Of a DNA stretch of 64,000 nt, positions 17,386-26,150 are shown piece by piece. The stretch spans positions 3,906,001-3,970,000 of the forward strand of contig NZ_CP006704.1 of the NCBI RefSeq assembly GCF_000739375.1, given 5' to 3'. This stretch comes from Comamonas testosteroni TK102. Lineage in GTDB: Bacteria > Pseudomonadota > Gammaproteobacteria > Burkholderiales > Burkholderiaceae_C. How positions within the stretch are numbered: position 1 is the first letter of the stretch; each line of letters starts with the position of its first letter. Position numbers and translations under genes: made by a program. The notes beneath the pieces were generated by a model that was given only the letters and a program-made list of their open reading frames with translations, was not told the origin of the DNA and searched no databases.

Positions 17386-17438
17386 TCGTCGTCTTGGCTT
17401 GGGACTGTTGCTACAAAATCAGCTACATTACCGCAACT

Positions 17439-17632
17439 TTGGTTTCACAAGAACATGCGTGCGCTGCGGCGAATGCATGAGGGAATCCAGTGGTCAGGCA
17501 CCTTCGGGGCCGGCCCGTGAAATGGAACTGCCCCCGCAACTGTAGGCAATGAGCCAGCCATCACACAGCCACTGAACATCTGTTTGGGAAGGCGATGAGC
17601 CAGCGATGATTTGCCAGTCAGGAGACCTGCCA
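17439..17632 (+). promoter_or_regulatory. Cobalamin (B12) riboswitch
   Basis: The conserved elements occur in order: GGGAATCCAGTG near 17481, ACTGCCCCCGCAACTGTA near 17527, GCCACTG near 17568, GGGAAGGC near 17586, and the B12 box GCCAGTCAGGAGACCTGCC at 17613-17631. Bound cobalamin normally shuts off expression of the downstream genes. Here it leads the BtuF-like gene at 17780. The 5' border is approximate. Confidence 0.95.
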
Positions 17633-17779
17633 GAGCACCAACAATTCATTGCCGGCGGGGTGTCCGGGAAGTGAGCATTTCATCGCTCCGCTAACGTGCT
17701 GCCACTCAAGGCAAAGTTCAGGCGCGTGTCCTGCTATGTCTTCCAAGGTGCTTTTCGCCGCTTCTGGAAAGATATTCCG

Positions 17780-18787
17780 ATGCTGCTTCGAAGCCTTGCC
17801 AGCACTGCCCTGCTCGCTACCGCATTTTCCGCTCATGCAACCGACTTTCCTGTGCAACTGCAAAACTGCGGCTACACCCTCACTCTCGACAAGGCGCCCA
17901 CCTCGGTGGTCACCATAGGTCAGGCCGGCACTGAAATGCTTTATGCCCTCGGCCTGGGCGACAAGGTTGTCGGAACAGCGCTCTGGTTCAACCCGGTACA
18001 GCCCCGCTTCAAGGCTGTCAACGACAAGGTGCCACGCCTGTCCGACAACATTCCCAGCTTCGAGTCGGTCCTCGGCAAGCGCCCCGCCTTGGTGGTTTCG
18101 CAGTTTGAATGGATGGTGGGCAAGGATGGCGTGGTGGGCACGCGCGAGCAATTCCATGATCTGCGCATCGCCACCTATGCCATGCCTGCCGACTGCGAAG
18201 GCAAGAACAATCTTGTGGGATCGGACGGCACGCGTACTGCCAGCTACGACGTGAAAGCCCTGTACAAAGGCATTCGCCAGCTGGCCCAGGCTTTTGATGT
18301 CGAGGCCCGCGGCGAAAGCCTGGTCAAAGCGCTGAGCGATCGCCAGACCCAGGCCGTGGCCAAGGTCAAATCCTCGGGGCTCCAGAACCTGTCTGCCGCA
18401 CTGTGGTTCTCCAGCGCAGACCTGGCCGCCGACCCCTATATGGCCGGCAAGAACGGCGTGGCCGGCTACATGATGCAAGCTCTGGGCTTGCGCAACGTCA
18501 TCACATCCGCAGAGGAGTGGCCGACCGTAGGCTGGGAGACGATTGCCAGGGCCAATCCCTCGATTTTGATCGTTGCCCGCATGGACCGTCGCCGCTTCCC
18601 TGCAGACGACTACCAGAAAAAGCTGGACTTCCTCAAGAAGGATCCCGTCACCCAGCACATGGATGCCGTCAAGAACGGCCGCATCGTGATCGTCGACGCC
18701 GATGCCCTGCAGGGATCCATCCGCCAGGTGGACGGCATGGAGCAGATTGCCAATGCGGTGCTGAAGATCGAAGGCCTCTCCAAATAA
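17780..18787 (+). CDS. Periplasmic substrate-binding protein of a BtuF/FepB-type ABC importer
   Basis: 335 residues from the ATG at 17780, which follows GGAAAG and starts the signal peptide MLLRSLASTALLATAFSAHA; the upstream open frame has no better start. The mature part has the helical-backbone-binding-protein pattern: VVTIGQAGTEMLYALGLGDK, RPALVVSQFEWM, and NPSILIVARMD near the end. This class binds cobalamin, haem or ferric siderophores. The riboswitch in the leader makes cobalamin or a corrinoid the first guess. First gene of the operon; the permease follows after 54 bases. Confidence 0.88.
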   Translation: MLLRSLASTALLATAFSAHATDFPVQLQNCGYTLTLDKAPTSVVTIGQAGTEMLYALGLGDKVVGTALWFNPVQPRFKAVNDKVPRLSDNIPSFESVLGKRPALVVSQFEWMVGKDGVVGTREQFHDLRIATYAMPADCEGKNNLVGSDGTRTASYDVKALYKGIRQLAQAFDVEARGESLVKALSDRQTQAVAKVKSSGLQNLSAALWFSSADLAADPYMAGKNGVAGYMMQALGLRNVITSAEEWPTVGWETIARANPSILIVARMDRRRFPADDYQKKLDFLKKDPVTQHMDAVKNGRIVIVDADALQGSIRQVDGMEQIANAVLKIEGLSK

Positions 18788-18841
18788 GCCAGGCATCAAC
18801 GAAGTCCGCATGCCGGCGCACCTTGCCCCGGCCGCTGAGCC

Positions 18842-19918
18842 ATGAATACCTACACGCCGAGCCTTTCCAGACCGCATCTACCGGCCGGCCGGTTGCTGCG
18901 CGCCGCCCTACTCGGGGCCGCAGCAGCGGCCTTGCTGCTGCTGGCCGTCGTGTCCGGCATAGCGATTGGCGAGACCGATATCTCCGCCCGCATCGTATAC
19001 GAGGTGCTCGCAAATCAAATGCTGGGCACCAGCTACGTCATAGACCCCATCAATGCGGGCATTGTCTGGAATTACCGCCTGAGCAGAGCCCTGGTCGCAG
19101 CCAGCTGCGGGGCCGGGCTGGCCGTCTGCGGCGTTGTTCTGCAGTCCCTGCTGCGCAATGCCTTGGCCGAGCCCTACCTGCTGGGCATTTCAGCAGGCGC
19201 TTCCACGGGGGCCGTGCTGGTTTCGGTCGCCGGCCTGGGTGCGGGCTTGGTATCGATGAGCACCGGGGCTTTCCTCGGAGCAGTTTGCGCATTTGCCCTG
19301 GTGGCCTTGCTGGCCCATGCCGCTGGCAATGGCGGCCTGCGTAACGGCGGGCAAATCGTGCTGGCCGGCATTGCCGGCTCGCAGCTGTTCAATGCGCTGA
19401 CCTCGTTAATCATCACCAAGTCCGGCAGTGCCGAGCAGGCGCGCGGCATCATGTTCTGGCTGCTCGGCAACCTGAGCGGCGTGCGCTGGCCCGATACGGT
19501 TTTGACGGCATCGGTGACTATGGCAGGAGTGCTGGTGTGTCTGATGCATGCCCGCTCTCTGGACGCGTTCACCTTCGGCAGCGAATCGGCCGCCGCGCTG
19601 GGAGTGCCCGTGCGCCGCGTGCAGCTGACCCTGCTGCTGGCAGCTGCCTTGATGACAGCCGTCATGGTTTCCGTGGTCGGAGCGATAGGCTTCGTGGGCT
19701 TGGTGATTCCTCATGCGGCCCGTCTGCTGGTTGGCGTGCGCCATGGGCGCCTGATCCCGGCCAGCGCCTTGATCGGAGCCATCTTCCTGATTGCCGCCGA
19801 TGTGGTTTCACGCACCCTGATCAAGGGACAGGTTCTGCCCATTGGCGTCATCACCGCCCTGGTCGGCGCGCCGATGTTTGCCGGCATTTTGCTCAGAGGC
19901 CGAAGAGGTCATGCATGA
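18842..19918 (+). CDS. FecCD/BtuC-family ABC transporter permease
   Basis: 358 residues with about nine or ten membrane helices. Family hallmarks include WNYRLSRALVAASCGAGLAV, LRNALAEPYLLGISAGASTG and the ATPase-contact segment GFVGLVIPHAARLLVG. It forms the inner-membrane channel for a corrinoid or siderophore. It overlaps the next gene by four bases (ATGA), indicating translational coupling. Confidence 0.93.
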   Translation: MNTYTPSLSRPHLPAGRLLRAALLGAAAAALLLLAVVSGIAIGETDISARIVYEVLANQMLGTSYVIDPINAGIVWNYRLSRALVAASCGAGLAVCGVVLQSLLRNALAEPYLLGISAGASTGAVLVSVAGLGAGLVSMSTGAFLGAVCAFALVALLAHAAGNGGLRNGGQIVLAGIAGSQLFNALTSLIITKSGSAEQARGIMFWLLGNLSGVRWPDTVLTASVTMAGVLVCLMHARSLDAFTFGSESAAALGVPVRRVQLTLLLAAALMTAVMVSVVGAIGFVGLVIPHAARLLVGVRHGRLIPASALIGAIFLIAADVVSRTLIKGQVLPIGVITALVGAPMFAGILLRGRRGHA

Positions 19919-20718
19919 CGCCTGACCCCCTCGCCAAGCCGGACATTGTCGCGCTTGAAGCATGTGATATCAGCTGGAAGGCGCGTGGCACAGCCATTGT
20001 CCAGCAGGTCTGCCTGCAAGTGCAGCCGGGTGAAATGCTGGGACTCATAGGGCCGAACGGCTCGGGTAAATCCAGCCTGCTGCGACTGCTATCCGGTGTG
20101 CTCAAGCCCAGCTCGGGCGAGGTGCTGCTGGGGGGACAGGCACTGCGGCGCCTGCCAAGGCGTGCCGTGGCGCGCCGGCTGGCCTTGGTGGCGCAGGACG
20201 CCGACACCCTCGATGCCATCACCGTGGCCGAGGCCGTGGAGCTCGGGCGAACGCCCTGGCTGTCCGCGTTGGCTCCTTTGTCGGCCGCCGACCAGAACAT
20301 CGTCAAAGATGCGCTGCGCGATGTCGGCCTGCTATCCAAGGCAGGCAGCCGCTGGAACACCTTGTCGGGCGGCGAGCGCCAGAGAGCACATATTGCACGG
20401 GCTCTGGCGCAACAGCCCCAGTTGATGCTGCTCGACGAACCCTGCAACCACCTCGATATCCACCAACAACTGTCGCTGATGCAGCTGATCCGGAAGCTTC
20501 CCATCACCAAGGTGATCGCGCTGCACGACCTCAACCAAGCCATGGCCTGCGACCGTCTGGCCGTCATGCATCAGGGCCGCCTGGTTCAGCTGGGCAAGCC
20601 CCTGGAGGTGCTGAGTCCGGATTTGCTGCAGCAAGTCTTTCAGGTTCAGGTGCGCGCCTTGCTGGATCCGGAAGACGGCAGCCACGTGCTGCGCTTTCAA
20701 GCGATGGCCAGTCACTAA
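19915..20718 (+). CDS. ABC transporter ATPase, BtuD/FepC type
   Basis: 267 residues. The Walker A motif is GPNGSGKSS, the signature is LSGGERQRAHIARAL, and Walker B is LMLLDEPCNHLD followed by the switch histidine in ALHDL. It supplies the energy for the permease upstream. The start is fixed by the 4-base overlap with the permease; the frame is open further upstream but lies inside that gene. Confidence 0.93.
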   Translation: MTPDPLAKPDIVALEACDISWKARGTAIVQQVCLQVQPGEMLGLIGPNGSGKSSLLRLLSGVLKPSSGEVLLGGQALRRLPRRAVARRLALVAQDADTLDAITVAEAVELGRTPWLSALAPLSAADQNIVKDALRDVGLLSKAGSRWNTLSGGERQRAHIARALAQQPQLMLLDEPCNHLDIHQQLSLMQLIRKLPITKVIALHDLNQAMACDRLAVMHQGRLVQLGKPLEVLSPDLLQQVFQVQVRALLDPEDGSHVLRFQAMASH

Positions 20719-20733
20719 AACCGAAAGTTCCTC

Positions 20734-21213
20734 ATGCCTGCTCCCAGCGCCATCCGTATTGCCGCCTTGCTTGCCTGCAGTTTGTCAGGGCACTTCGCCA
20801 CAGCAGAAACCGTCGAAATCAAGATGCTCAACCGAGGTCCTCACGCAGCCATGGCGTACGAGCCCGAGTTCGTCAGGATCGCAGCAGGCGACAGCGTCAA
20901 ATTCCTCGCGACCAGCAGCGGGCACGATGCGGTATCCATCGCGGGGATGGCGCCGGCAGGCGCGACGCCCTTCAGAGGCAAGACCAATCAGGAAATCACG
21001 GTCACCATGACCGAGCCAGGTCTTTACGGCGTCAAGTGCCAGCCCCACTATGCAATGGGCATGGTGATGCTGATCCAGGTCGGCGACAGCCCCTTGTCCC
21101 AGCTATCCGTACCGGATGACGTGCCTGAACAGGCGAGGCAGCGCTTCCAGGACATCGCTGCACGCGCCCAGACCGCAGCCCGAACATCCAGAGAGCCACA
21201 CCATGGCCAATGA
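20734..21213 (+). CDS. Pseudoazurin-like periplasmic blue copper protein
   Basis: 159 residues with a signal peptide ending FATA-E. The cupredoxin ligands are His64, Cys102, His105 and Met110; their spacing (38, 3, 5) is exactly that of pseudoazurin (His40, Cys78, His81, Met86). It carries electrons in the periplasm, classically to copper nitrite reductase. No such reductase is seen here. It starts 15 bases after the ATPase gene and so is part of the riboswitch operon. A hydrophilic tail of about 35 residues after the cupredoxin domain is unusual. Confidence 0.88.
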   Translation: MPAPSAIRIAALLACSLSGHFATAETVEIKMLNRGPHAAMAYEPEFVRIAAGDSVKFLATSSGHDAVSIAGMAPAGATPFRGKTNQEITVTMTEPGLYGVKCQPHYAMGMVMLIQVGDSPLSQLSVPDDVPEQARQRFQDIAARAQTAARTSREPHHGQ

Positions 21214-21259
21214 AATCCGGCCCATCGGGCCTGCAGCCGCCACTGAAAAGATCCATTCG

Positions 21260-22591
21260 ATGAGAGTCCGTGTTTGTCGTCTTTGGGCACTGCGCACCGT
21301 CATGCTATGCGCCAGTGGTGGCGCTGTTGCCGGTGCACAAGATGACGCCAAAGGCTTTGTCGAGGGCGCTGCACTCCATATGCAAAACCGCATGCTGCTT
21401 GAACAGCTCGACTACCAGAAAGGAAGCAGCTTTCGTGCGGCCAGCGGACAAAGAGGTCAGACACTGGCCCGAGAATCGGCTTACGGCCTGATGCTCAATT
21501 ACGAATCGGGCTACACGCAGGGCGTTCTCGGCCTGGGGCTCGATGCACATGCCTATGGCGCCGTCAATCTGGGGACACAGGCCGAGCATGCACGGGCAAC
21601 GCCTCGCTACGTGGCCAAGGATGGGCAAGAGATTGCGGATAGCTTCGGTCGTGCCGGCGCTGCACTGAAAGCCCGAATCTCTTCCACGGAACTGAAAGTG
21701 GGCGAGATGCGGACCAAGACACCGATCTTCAGTTCGTCCGATACCCGATTGCTGCCTGAAAGCAATCGGGGCTGGCAAGTCACCAGCAGAGACATCCCCA
21801 CACTCACGCTGCAGGCCGGGCGATTTACCGGCTGGGCCGACCGCAATGCGCGCAAGAACGGTGCCGACCTGCTGGGCAACTATTCGGGCGTAACCAGCGG
21901 CTCCTTCAGCTTTGTAGGCGCAGCATGGGACACTCCCGTTCCACATCTGACGCTGAGCAGCTACTACGGACAATACGCGGATAACTGGAACACCGCGTAC
22001 CTGGGAAGTTTTTACAAGCTTCCTCTGTCAGACAAGCGTGCGCTGTCGTTCAACCTGAACCTCTATCGCAGCACCGATACCGGCAGGGCCAGGTCTGGCG
22101 AGATTGACACCACCACCTGGAGCCTGATGAGCAGCTACGTCGCAGGCGCTCACAGATTCGGCCTCGGCTACCAGAAGGTCAACGGCAACAATCCGTTTGA
22201 CTATGTGAACCGCGGCTCCATCTGGTTGGAGAACGCCATGCAGCTGTCCGACTTCAACGGCCCGCGCGAAGCGTCCTGGCAACTCAAATACGATGTGGAC
22301 CTGGGTTCCATCGCCACCCCGGGGTTGAGCGCGGGCGTTGCCTACACCAGAGGCTCCGGAATCGACAATAGCCGCCTCAATGCCGTGTATGCCAGCTACC
22401 TCGGCTATTCGGGAACCCAGGGCAAGCACTGGGAACGCGACCTTCTGCTCAGATACACGGTGCAGCATGGGGCGGCGAAGCATCTGAATTTGCAGCTGCG
22501 CTACGGCGTGCATCGCACCAACAAGGCCCAAGGCGAGGCCAATATGAATCAGCTTCGACTGCAGGCGGAATTGCCGTTCAAGATCCTGTAG
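21260..22591 (+). CDS. OprD-family outer-membrane porin
   Basis: 443 residues from the ATG at 21260, which begins a signal peptide (MRVRVCRLWALRTVMLC) cleaved near AGA-QD. An ATG at 21203 overlapping the previous gene is the alternative. The mature part is rich in amphipathic beta strands and aromatic residues. It has OprD features: FVEGAALHMQNRMLLEQLDY at the start, GWQVTSRDIPTLTLQAGRFT in the middle, and an N-terminal region of 18-stranded barrels. Such channels take up small acids or amino acids. Its presence behind a B12-regulated ABC importer suggests it helps the same substrate cross the outer membrane; this is inference. Confidence 0.88.
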   Translation: MRVRVCRLWALRTVMLCASGGAVAGAQDDAKGFVEGAALHMQNRMLLEQLDYQKGSSFRAASGQRGQTLARESAYGLMLNYESGYTQGVLGLGLDAHAYGAVNLGTQAEHARATPRYVAKDGQEIADSFGRAGAALKARISSTELKVGEMRTKTPIFSSSDTRLLPESNRGWQVTSRDIPTLTLQAGRFTGWADRNARKNGADLLGNYSGVTSGSFSFVGAAWDTPVPHLTLSSYYGQYADNWNTAYLGSFYKLPLSDKRALSFNLNLYRSTDTGRARSGEIDTTTWSLMSSYVAGAHRFGLGYQKVNGNNPFDYVNRGSIWLENAMQLSDFNGPREASWQLKYDVDLGSIATPGLSAGVAYTRGSGIDNSRLNAVYASYLGYSGTQGKHWERDLLLRYTVQHGAAKHLNLQLRYGVHRTNKAQGEANMNQLRLQAELPFKIL

Positions 22592-23326
22592 ACCTGGACA
22601 AGTCCGGCAATCCAGCGATTCGTTGGGACTGCGTTTTCGGGCCAGCAAAAAGCCCCGGCACTGGGGCCGAGGCTTTGGAATTGGCGCCAGGGGTCAAGCC
22701 ATCTTTCAGTGCTACAACCAGAACCCAGCGCTACGCATCTTGCCTTTGAAATGTGACAGCCAGATGGCAAAAGTCTCAACCCGTTAGCGGCAACCCGCAC
22801 AAGCCGCCCTCTTGCAGGGCACCCACAATATTGATCGCCGCCGGCCTGACTCTGGCTGTCTGGCCTTCTGCCGCGTTCCCGTCTGTGGTCCTCTCTCTTG
22901 CCGGCCTGCATGCCTTGGTCTCGGCGTTCATGGCCGGCTCTTTGGCCGCCGCTTCCTCAACCCTTAGTCCTCAACGTCAAAGGGTTATTTGTGAACGATT
23001 CTCAATTGCGTTTATGATTCATCCCATGGTGCAGCAAATCGCTGTACCGCCTCTTCATCGTGGGGCGCTGACAAGCAGGGGCTTGCAGCGTTTTAGCTAG
23101 CCAGCGGCCCTCTCCTATTAGCCAAGCCTTTTTTCCACGATCGAGCCTCTCAGCTCTGCAGCAAGCGCTGCTGCGGTCTTGCAGTCCTTGCATGACAACT
23201 TCCACCTGGATGCCAAGAGCGCTTTAACCTCCACACCCATCACCCTGCGCAGCCTATCAGCCGCGCGATGCGCAAGGGCCGGCCACCCGGCGACCATCTC
23301 TGCCAGCACCGCTGGCTCATTACGAT
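22592..23326. other. No gene recognised
   Basis: A GC-rich hairpin (AAAGCC...GGCTTT, 22647-22676) after the porin has no T run and is at best a weak terminator. The rest holds one 115-residue open frame with a hydrophobic centre, but no ribosome site or family; I do not count it. Confidence 0.4.
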
Positions 23327-23355
23327 TTGCGCATAAAAGAGCAATGCTTTATAAT
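23327..23355 (+). promoter_or_regulatory. Sigma-70 promoter ahead of a long leader
   Basis: TTGCGC and a perfect TATAAT are separated by 17 bases. Transcription would begin near 23362, about 215 bases before the 72-residue gene and 455 before infA. This is the best sigma-70 match in the intergenic regions I read. Confidence 0.65.
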
Positions 23356-23462
23356 ATCTGCGTTGCTGCGCGGCACTTGCCCTGCGCAGCATCTCTCAGG
23401 CAGATCTCACGTTGCCCACGCTCGGCTACATACAGCCGGAGCATTCCCTGGCAAGAAGCATG

Positions 23463-23490
23463 AGCCACCCGCAAGCGGGCTGGCTTATTT
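23463..23490 (+). terminator. Hairpin in the leader, possible attenuator or sRNA terminator
   Basis: AGCC-A-CCCGC, a 2-base loop, GCGGG-CT-GGCT, then TTATTT. It is about 100 bases downstream of the expected transcription start, so it could end a small RNA or attenuate the 72-residue gene / infA transcript. Confidence 0.4.
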
Positions 23491-23575
23491 GATCCCGACT
23501 CGTCAGAGCCGGATTCCTTCATTTTTCATTGGACGGCATGCCCTGCCCAGGGTTGGTGCCGCCCGTTGACTCGAT

Positions 23576-23794
23576 ATGCACACAGAACAAATCACAGAGC
23601 GTGTCGGCAACTACATTGTGACTGCCCTCACCCAAATGACTCACTCCGGCAAGGTTGCTGCAGCGGTTTCCATCCGTCGCGGAACCTATGACCGGATTTT
23701 CAGATTTATCCGCCAGTTCGACACCCCGGACATGGCCAGCAAATATGCACTCGCCGAAGGGCGCAGTATGGTGCTGGACAACCAGTTGAACTGA
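23576..23794 (+). CDS. Small unknown protein upstream of infA (72 aa)
   Basis: Begins [20 protein letters not shown] and ends SMVLDNQLN. Mixed helix, no cysteines, no signal peptide or membrane segment. Composition and length look like a real gene. Its stop is 23 bases before the infA start, so the two are probably co-transcribed from the promoter at 23327. No family is recognised. The distance and orientation suggest a role tied to translation or cold adaptation, which is a guess from context only. Confidence 0.7.
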   Translation: MHTEQITERVGNYIVTALTQMTHSGKVAAAVSIRRGTYDRIFRFIRQFDTPDMASKYALAEGRSMVLDNQLN

Positions 23795-23817
23795 CCTTTT
23801 TGTTGAAAGGAAATGTT

Positions 23818-24081
23818 TTGGCCAAAGAAGAATTGATTGAAATGCAAGGCAGAGTGGACGAAGTTTTGCCGGACGCCCGTTTTCGTGTAACGCTGGACAA
23901 CGGCCACCAGCTGATTGCCTACTCCGGCGGCAAGATGCGCAAGCACCGCATTCGCGTGCTGGCAGGCGACAAGGTAACGCTGGAGATGTCTCCCTACGAT
24001 CTGAACAAGGGTCGCCTGACCTTCCGTCACATCGAGCGCTCCAACAACAGCCATCCCGCGCCGCAGCAGCGCCGCCACTAA
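23818..24081 (+). CDS. infA: Translation initiation factor IF-1
   Basis: S1/OB-fold protein that occupies the ribosomal A site during initiation. The product [20 protein letters not shown]...[20 protein letters not shown] is unmistakable IF-1. The start is a TTG at 23818 preceded by AAAGGAAA. It has 87 residues, compared with 72 in E. coli, because of a Pro/Gln/Arg-rich C-terminal tail. Betaproteobacteria often carry a second infA outside the ribosomal-protein cluster, and no ribosomal genes are nearby, so this is probably that copy. Confidence 0.95.
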   Translation: MAKEELIEMQGRVDEVLPDARFRVTLDNGHQLIAYSGGKMRKHRIRVLAGDKVTLEMSPYDLNKGRLTFRHIERSNNSHPAPQQRRH

Positions 24082-24773
24082 GCATCAGCAGTGGATCTGG
24101 TGGACGGCCCCCGACCACCAGCTTCGGCGCTGCGCAAGCGCCCGCTCAGCAGCATCGTGCCAACATCAGGGCTCTGGCACCGGAATTCGCTTGAGGCAGG
24201 CTCGCGCCACTTGGCGCCAGATGCTGCATCACCTCCGAAGTCGGCAGTCAGCCTTGACCGACATCCCTTAGGCATGCGGAAGCCGGAGCAGCAAGGCTGC
24301 AACCGGCCTCACCCCAACTATCCCTCCAAGAACTCTGCGCCCCATGGCATGGCTGCTATCGCCCTGCTGATGGTGCCGCACTGTCAGGCAGGCCATCATC
24401 GAACTGGCCTTGCAGGCATCCCGGCGCCGCGGCCCGGGAGGAATGCCTGGACCCGGAAGCCATGGCATTCACGGGTTCGTGTCTACCGAAGTCCACGTCA
24501 AAACAGCCCTCGAAGAAAAGCTACTTAATACATAGCTTCTTCCGCTGTCCAATTCTCCATTTCAGATGGAAAATAGTCTGAAGTTCCCGTATTTACTGCG
24601 TAAGGCGCTCATATTTTTTATGAGCATGGAACAACAACCCACGCACAAGCCACAGCCACAGCGCGAATTGCGCTCATGAATTGATACAGTCTCCTCGGTG
24701 CATTGCGCTTATGCTCGCAGCGTTTTGAACACCGATGCAGCCATGGCTCCGGCCTTTGACTGCCCCATCCAGA
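24082..24773. other. No gene recognised; one inverted repeat
   Basis: A CTGGTGG / CCACCAG hairpin just after infA has no T run. GCTCATA, five T, TATGAGC at 24607-24625 is a perfect 7-bp inverted repeat that may regulate the His-rich gene. The open frames here lack plausible features. Confidence 0.45.
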
Positions 24774-25094
24774 ATGAAGAAAACCCTTGCTCTCGTTTCC
24801 ATCTGCCTGCCCATGGCGCTGATTGCCACACCTCTGACCAGCCTGGCACATGACCGCCATCATCATCACCATCACCACAAGCGCGAGCACAAGGAAGAGT
24901 ACTGGGATGGCCAATGCAAGGTGGAGCGCAAGTGGAAGAGCAACGGCGAGTACAAGGAAAAGCGCAAGTGCAGGAGCCGTCCCGCGGCCTACCATGTACC
25001 CCAGCCCGTGTACATGGCCCCGCCCCAGCCGGTCTATGTCGCGCCGCAACCGCAGGGGCTGGTGATTGATTCGCGCATCGTGCTCAGGCCCTGA
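24774..25094 (+). CDS. His-rich small exported protein
   Basis: 106 residues from the ATG at 24774, chosen because it starts the signal peptide (MKKTLALVSICLPMALIA, cleaved near LA-HD). The mature N-terminus is HDRHHHHHHHKREHKEE, a run of seven His, followed by a Lys/Glu-rich stretch with two cysteines and a tail of Pro-Val-Tyr repeats (QPVYMAPPQPVYVAPQP). It probably binds transition metals (Ni, Zn or Cu) in the periplasm. No metal transporter is adjacent and the family is not recognised. Confidence 0.75.
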   Translation: MKKTLALVSICLPMALIATPLTSLAHDRHHHHHHHKREHKEEYWDGQCKVERKWKSNGEYKEKRKCRSRPAAYHVPQPVYMAPPQPVYVAPQPQGLVIDSRIVLRP

Positions 25095-25098
25095 GCCG

Positions 25099-26031
25099 CT
25101 ATCCGTCCAGCAGGCTGACGGCCTCTGCCGCAATCAGATCCCAGACCAGATGCGCGACGGGCGATAGTTCACGCTGCTGGCGCTTGACCAGCATGATGCT
25201 GCGCTGCACCCGGGGCACCAGGGGACGACTGACCAGGAGCGCACCGCCAGCCGCCGCGACAGTGGCGGTCTGCGCAGCCCAGGCCGAAGGAATAGCGAGA
25301 CGCGGCACCACGCTCAGACCCAGACCCTGCTGCACCATGCTGTAGATGGTGGTCGTATGCCCCACCTCCTGAACCACCGATGCCGCCGCGCCATGGGCCT
25401 GCAGCGCGGCATCGATCAGGCGGCGACTGCCCGATGCATGGTCCAGCAGCACCAGGGATTCGCCCGCCAGCTGTGCCCAGTGCACCTCTTTCTTGCGCGC
25501 CAGGTCATGCGAGGAAAGACAGACCAGACAAAAGGGCTCGGCCAGAATGGTCTGAGCATGCAGATCCTGTTTCTCGGAAGGGTCGATCACCACGCCAAAA
25601 TCCACCTCGCCGCTGCGCACGCTGAGCAGCACATCGCTTTGAATGCGATCGAGCAGCTGGATATTGACGCCCGGCGACTGCTGCCTGCCGCGCGCAATGC
25701 ATTGCGGCATCAGGTGGGCGGAAAGCGTGGGACTGCTGGCCACCTTGACCCGGCCCTTGCGCTGTGTCGCCAGGCCCTGCACCTCCAGCAGACAGGCATC
25801 CAGATCCTCCAGCACGCGCGAGAGATTGCCCAGCAGCAGACGCCCGGCTTCGGTCAGCTCCACCTCACGCGTGGTGCGATGCAGCAGCAGCAAACCCATG
25901 GCTTGCTCCAGATCCGTCACATTGCGGCTGACGGCAGGCTGCGTCAAGGCCAGGGCGTCGGCGGCGCGGCTGAAACTGCTGCTTTGGGCCACTGCCACAA
26001 AGGCTCGCAGTTGACGCAGACTGATATTCAT
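25099..26031 (-). CDS. LysR-family transcriptional regulator
   Basis: 310 residues. The HTH is at about 5-64 (SFSRAADALALTQPAVSRNV); the remainder is the LysR substrate domain with KVASSPTLSAHLMP and the EVGHTTTIYSMVQQGLGLSVVP segment. Divergent from the bile-acid-symporter-family gene with a 119-base gap, so it probably regulates that gene in response to its substrate. Confidence 0.92.
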   Translation of the reverse strand: MNISLRQLRAFVAVAQSSSFSRAADALALTQPAVSRNVTDLEQAMGLLLLHRTTREVELTEAGRLLLGNLSRVLEDLDACLLEVQGLATQRKGRVKVASSPTLSAHLMPQCIARGRQQSPGVNIQLLDRIQSDVLLSVRSGEVDFGVVIDPSEKQDLHAQTILAEPFCLVCLSSHDLARKKEVHWAQLAGESLVLLDHASGSRRLIDAALQAHGAAASVVQEVGHTTTIYSMVQQGLGLSVVPRLAIPSAWAAQTATVAAAGGALLVSRPLVPRVQRSIMLVKRQQRELSPVAHLVWDLIAAEAVSLLDG

Positions 26032-26056
26032 ATCGAAAAATTATAGGTCTATCGAA
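26031..26056. promoter_or_regulatory. Direct repeat in the divergent LysR/transporter promoter
   Basis: TATCGAA occurs twice, 19 bases apart (about two helical turns), in AT-rich sequence next to the LysR start. A possible LysR binding site. Confidence 0.3.
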
Positions 26057-26150
26057 TAAATCCATTTCTCTTTTAAATGGATTGCGTGTCCAATACGCAG
26101 CCATCGCGCACCGACCCGGTGCCTTGCATGGATGGCTTCAGCTCAAGAAT

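Noticed and set aside
17618..18877. 419-codon minus-strand frame over the BtuF-like gene
   Set aside because: It covers the substrate-binding gene, which has a signal peptide, a riboswitch and an ABC operon context on the other strand. The minus frame has no family features.
22753..23100. 115-codon plus-strand frame with a hydrophobic centre
   Set aside because: No ribosome site, no recognisable family, and the C-terminal half looks random.
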